From assembly GCF_001547935.1 (NCBI RefSeq), contig NZ_AP014635.1:1116001-1180000 (forward strand): 64,000 bases of DNA. The letters run 5' to 3'. The notes under the pieces were generated by a model, which was not told the origin of the DNA, ran no database searches, and saw only the letters and a list, made by a program, of their open reading frames with translations. This DNA comes from Vibrio tritonius. GTDB lineage: Bacteria > Pseudomonadota > Gammaproteobacteria > Enterobacterales > Vibrionaceae. Below, piece after piece: positions 60,927-64,000 of the stretch (position 1 is its first letter; each line of letters begins with the position of its first letter). The position numbers were made by a program, and so were the translations under genes.

Positions 60927-61262
60927 TTATTTGGTGTGGTACATATCCTGATGTCGTGTTTGCGGATCCGACCAAAAGTTAATATTGAACAGCGCATCAT
61001 CACTCATTTCAATACGATGCCAGTAACGGGGTGGACTGGTGGCAAAACTTCCCGCCGAAATGACGACCTTTACCTCAGGCTCAGTCGCATGTTCATCCGC
61101 GAAACCATAGTAGATAACGACGCCTTCCATCACACACAATTGTCCAAAAACACCTGCGGCTGTGTTGTGATGGGAAAGTAATGCGGCCGGAACGTTGTCT
61201 TTACTGAAAAAGGGCGTTGAACGTTGGATAGTCCAGTTTTGGGGTATTCTTTTGTGAGTCAT
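60927..61262 (-). CDS. DUF1971 cupin-fold protein in the nor operon
   Basis: About 111 residues of the DUF1971 (TehB N-terminal-like) cupin family. PFFSKDNVPAALLSHHNTAAGVFGQLCVMEG and FATSPPRYWHRIEMSDDALFNINFW show the family's HNT and WHRIE motifs. Homologues are linked to tellurite and nitric oxide response genes. ATG 61262 is preceded by AGGAG; it overlaps the norW stop (TGACCATG) so translation is coupled. Function unknown. Confidence 0.85.
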   Translation of the reverse strand: MTHKRIPQNWTIQRSTPFFSKDNVPAALLSHHNTAAGVFGQLCVMEGVVIYYGFADEHATEPEVKVVISAGSFATSPPRYWHRIEMSDDALFNINFWSDPQTRHQDMYHTK

Positions 61263-61264
61263 GG

Positions 61265-62434
61265 TCACTCTCCTGATGTGGACTGTTGATTTGGTGTATT
61301 GAGCTGCACCTCTTTTAACAAGGCAAACGCCTGATTAACATGTTCTTTTGTCACCACGAAGCCTGTCATGTTTTGCTGGTTATCAAACGCCTTTGCCATT
61401 ATCCCTTGGGTCGAAAAGTCGACTTGCCAGTGAGAATCGACCGTATGGTTTCCCCCTATTTGTATCGGGTACTGTGGGGTTTTTACTTTAACCATCATGG
61501 CAGGAAGCGAAAGCACTGATGGGGTAGACATTAATGCATTCGCCAATGTGTTTGCACTTAGGATGATAGGTTGCAAAAACGGCATGACTTTCCCGTAGAC
61601 TTCCGCACAGTCACCTAAAGCATACACATTGTTAAGTGATGTTTTTAATTGATTATCAACGATAATTCCTCGATTTATCATCGCCCCCGCAGCCTTTGCC
61701 AACTCGGTATTGGGCACGATTCCCGCTGCGGCAATAATGCAATCGGCGTTGAAGGTGTTGCCTTTTCGGCTCGTTATCATCAATTCATTGTTGCGATGAT
61801 TTACGGATGTTATCGCGTCGCGACATTCAATATTTACCCCAAGGTGGCGCAATTGGTGCTCTAAGGCATCAGCAATAAAATTAGGTATCAGATTAGCCAT
61901 TAAATGGTCGCTTGGCTCCACTATTTGTACCTGTTTCCCACTGGTGGAGAGGTCCATCGCCAGCTCGGTGCCAATAATGCCACCACCCATAATCAAGATA
62001 CGCTGTGCAGTGTGTATGCGTTGCTCAGACTTACGGTATTCCTGCAAGCTATTAAGAGTGACGATTTGGTGTGTGGCATCACCAGTTAGGTTTGGCAAAA
62101 ATGGATGAGCGCCAGTCGCTAGCACCAGTTTAGAATAGGGAAAACTCCCATCCTTCGTCATGATGATTTGAGCTTCGGGGTCTATTCGCTCCACTGCCGT
62201 ATTTGTGAAAAGATCAACATCATAGCGTTTGATGAATTCGTCTGCGGTTGTTGCTATGAGATCATCCGCCATTTGTTGCCTGGTAAATACATGACTCAAA
62301 TCGGGTTTGTTATAATCTTCACCCTCATCCAAGGTAAACAATTGAATGCGAATATCGCTATTTTTTCGACGCAATGTTTTGACCAGTTGGTAGGCAGCAA
62401 AGCCGCTACCAATGATAATTAAAGGTGCACTCAT
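61265..62434 (-). CDS. norW: NADH:flavorubredoxin reductase
   Basis: About 389 residues. FAD-binding IIIGSGFAAYQLVKTLRR at the N-terminus, central NADH-binding ILIMGGGIIGTELAMDLSTSG and the C-terminal VYALGDCAEVYGKVMPF. It transfers electrons from NADH to the rubredoxin domain of NorV. TTG 62437 and ATG 62434 are consecutive; GAGGGG upstream favours the ATG. It begins 12 bp after norV. Confidence 0.95.
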   Translation of the reverse strand: MSAPLIIIGSGFAAYQLVKTLRRKNSDIRIQLFTLDEGEDYNKPDLSHVFTRQQMADDLIATTADEFIKRYDVDLFTNTAVERIDPEAQIIMTKDGSFPYSKLVLATGAHPFLPNLTGDATHQIVTLNSLQEYRKSEQRIHTAQRILIMGGGIIGTELAMDLSTSGKQVQIVEPSDHLMANLIPNFIADALEHQLRHLGVNIECRDAITSVNHRNNELMITSRKGNTFNADCIIAAAGIVPNTELAKAAGAMINRGIIVDNQLKTSLNNVYALGDCAEVYGKVMPFLQPIILSANTLANALMSTPSVLSLPAMMVKVKTPQYPIQIGGNHTVDSHWQVDFSTQGIMAKAFDNQQNMTGFVVTKEHVNQAFALLKEVQLNTPNQQSTSGE

Positions 62435-62446
62435 CAATCACCCCTC

Positions 62447-63913
62447 TTAATTGTTGTATTCGATAAAGACATCTTTACCAAGATTACAATCTGGGCATAA
62501 GAAATCGTCCGGGACGTCATCCCAAGCTGTGCCGGGCATTACATCCTGATTCGGCTCTCCAATTGCGGGGTCATACACCCAATTGCAGACGGTACAGATC
62601 ATGGATTGGGTATCTATTGTCTTCTCAGAGGAGCCACTGACTGAGGTAGTTTGAATGCTCACGGGACTCACACTTTCTTGGACAGGGGCGGTGTTCTCAA
62701 CTGGCTGGGTCTGATGGTTTAACTGCCACTGTTTGGCAATTGTACGTCCATAATCTTGGCATTCTGCCAGCGCTTTATGATCTGGGCGCCATTTGGTTTT
62801 CAAGCTCAAACTGGTATCAAAACCGGCATCAGTCAAACGTGCGTGGATACGATCAACGGCTCCACCATTCCAGCCATAGCTACCAAATGCCGCTGCACTT
62901 TTGTTTTTAAATCGGAGTCCTGCAATTTCTTCCAGCATACCTGCGATTTTTGGCATCATGACGTTATTCATGGTTGATGAGCCAACCAAAATTGCTTTAG
63001 AGCGAAAGACGCTGGATAGAATCTCGTTTTTGTCGTGTTTGGCGACATTGAAGACTTTAACCGCAACGTTTGCATCTACATCATGTATTCCTTGTGCAAT
63101 GGCATCAGCCATCATTCGGGTATTGTTTGACATAGAATCGTAGAAAATAGTGATTCTATTTTCTTGATAGTGATTTGCCCATTCAAGGTATTGATGAATG
63201 ATTTGAGTGGGATTGTCCCGCCACACGATCCCATGGGACGTCGCGATCATATCGACAGGAAGATTGAAGCTCAGTACTTCATTAATCTTGGCGGTAACCA
63301 AGTTACTAAACGGGGTTAAAATATTAGCGTAGTAACGCAAACACTGTTCATACAGTTCGTGTTGGTCAACTTCATCATTGAACAATCTTTCATCGCAGTA
63401 GTGTTGACCAAAAGCATCGTTGCTGAATAAAACAGCATCTCCAGTTAGGTATGTCATCATGCTGTCGGGCCAGTGCAACATTGGCGCCTCAACAAAAACA
63501 AGCTGCTTACCATGACCAATATCAAGCGTATCGCCGGTCTTAACGGTATTGAAATTCCATTCTGGGTGATGGTGATGACCGACGATCGAATCGATAGCCG
63601 CTTCTGTGCAGTAAATCGGCGTTTGTGGAATTTTATCCATCAATGCGGAGAGTGCACCTGAATGGTCCTCTTCTGCATGGTTGATGACGATAAAATCAAT
63701 GTCGTTTAGATTGATTTCTTTTTCGAGGTTTTGCAGAAATTGGTAGCAAAAACGATGATCAACGGTATCGATAAGCACGACTTTTTCTTCACGAATGAGG
63801 TAGCTGTTATAGCTAGTGCCTTTGGTGATTTTGTACTCGGTGCCATGAAAGTCTTGTACTTCCCAGTCTCGCTGCCCCACCCAGTGAATGTTATTTTTTA
63901 CATGAATCGTCAT
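62447..63913 (-). CDS. norV: Anaerobic nitric oxide reductase flavorubredoxin
   Basis: A 488-residue cytoplasmic enzyme reducing NO to N2O without oxygen. The diiron beta-lactamase-like domain has NHAEEDHSG with ligands His79, Glu81, Asp83, His84. The flavodoxin domain starts near [19 protein letters not shown]. The C-terminal rubredoxin shows [18 protein letters not shown] and [10 protein letters not shown] (four Cys). A Ser/Thr/Val-rich linker precedes the rubredoxin. The sigma-54 type promoter upstream fits control by NorR, whose gene would lie beyond the window edge. Confidence 0.98.
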   Translation of the reverse strand: MTIHVKNNIHWVGQRDWEVQDFHGTEYKITKGTSYNSYLIREEKVVLIDTVDHRFCYQFLQNLEKEINLNDIDFIVINHAEEDHSGALSALMDKIPQTPIYCTEAAIDSIVGHHHHPEWNFNTVKTGDTLDIGHGKQLVFVEAPMLHWPDSMMTYLTGDAVLFSNDAFGQHYCDERLFNDEVDQHELYEQCLRYYANILTPFSNLVTAKINEVLSFNLPVDMIATSHGIVWRDNPTQIIHQYLEWANHYQENRITIFYDSMSNNTRMMADAIAQGIHDVDANVAVKVFNVAKHDKNEILSSVFRSKAILVGSSTMNNVMMPKIAGMLEEIAGLRFKNKSAAAFGSYGWNGGAVDRIHARLTDAGFDTSLSLKTKWRPDHKALAECQDYGRTIAKQWQLNHQTQPVENTAPVQESVSPVSIQTTSVSGSSEKTIDTQSMICTVCNWVYDPAIGEPNQDVMPGTAWDDVPDDFLCPDCNLGKDVFIEYNN

Positions 63914-63951
63914 TTTCTCTTACCTTGTTAGTATTTATTTCTAAGAGTAAG

Positions 63952-63969
63952 AGCAGTATCCGTGCCAAT
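63952..63969 (-). promoter_or_regulatory. Sigma-54 type promoter of norV
   Basis: On the minus strand TTGGCACGGATACTGCTC matches the -24/-12 consensus TGGCACG-N4-TTGC(A/T), with GG and GC 10 bp apart. It ends about 40 bp before the norV start, giving a leader of about 29 bases. NorR activates sigma-54 promoters of norVW in other bacteria. Confidence 0.78.
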
Positions 63970-64000
63970 AAAAATAAATGTTTATTTTCAATGTCTTATA

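Noticed and set aside
1..64000. CRISPR arrays, tRNA, rRNA, integron (attI/attC) or prophage modules
   Set aside because: Looked for and not seen: no regularly spaced direct repeats, tRNA cloverleaf, integrase or phage structural genes.

Overview
The window reads as a chromosomal segment of a marine or estuarine gammaproteobacterium of the Vibrionaceae, most likely a Vibrio. I infer this from the gene repertoire: budA/budB acetoin genes beside a LysR regulator, Mqo, NorV/NorW, YncE, and intergenic repeats ending in TACCCAAGTNACCTCAAGATGC, a type common in Vibrio. The species cannot be named from the sequence alone. No rRNA, tRNA, CRISPR array or prophage is visible. The many LysR regulators, catabolic modules and isolated genes suggest an accessory-rich replicon region.

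Layout. 1-3000: tail of a diguanylate cyclase, a leucine-rich-repeat exported protein, an atypical SDR and a small orphan. 3089-8158: an OYE-type ene-reductase, malate:quinone oxidoreductase, and a PepSY/DUF2946 membrane pair. 8350-9909: a secreted pectate lyase with a ricin-type lectin tail. 10528-13642: a membrane histidine kinase overlapping a REC-HDOD response regulator. 13767-18352: a LysR regulator, a degenerate LeuC-like protein that has lost its iron-sulfur ligands, a membrane thioredoxin, a DUF481 barrel and a lipase-like protein with Asp at the nucleophile position. 18545-23479: alsR-budA-budB and an MFS transporter. 23649-24994: a RAYT-type HUH transposase bracketed by a perfect 15-bp inverted repeat. 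25070-35222: a complete malonate decarboxylase locus (mdcABCDEFGH + mdcR), with mdcC and mdcD fused into one gene; two paralogous small proteins of unrecognised family lie on either side of it. 35369-46898: assorted regulators and metabolic genes, a 266-bp palindromic repeat, mtgA, a DinJ/YafQ toxin-antitoxin pair and a 5'-truncated LysE gene next to it. 47245-56175: a nine-gene FTR1/P19 (FetMP-like) iron-uptake operon. 56265-59565: a UbiX/UbiD/D-subunit aromatic decarboxylase module with a divergent MarR regulator and a prenyl-FMN chaperone. 59665-63913: AraC regulator and a NorV-NorW-DUF1971 nitric oxide detoxification operon with a sigma-54 type promoter.

How the genes work together. In the mdc operon MdcB and MdcG make and attach the CoA-like prosthetic group to the ACP domain, MdcH and MdcA load and exchange acyl groups, MdcD/E decarboxylate, and MdcF probably imports malonate. 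In the iron cluster, the FTR1 permease and the P19 protein should capture and import iron, while the DUF2318 Fe-S protein, two MacB-like permeases, their ATPase, a thioredoxin, a PCu(A)C-like protein and an NqrC-like flavoprotein suggest a redox or metal-handling role at the membrane. In the aromatic acid module the UbiX homologue supplies prenylated FMN to the UbiD homologue, and twin TCGTRCACGA palindromes are probable MarR operators. NorV reduces NO using electrons from NADH through NorW.

All assignments come from reading translated sequences and motifs; no database search was run.
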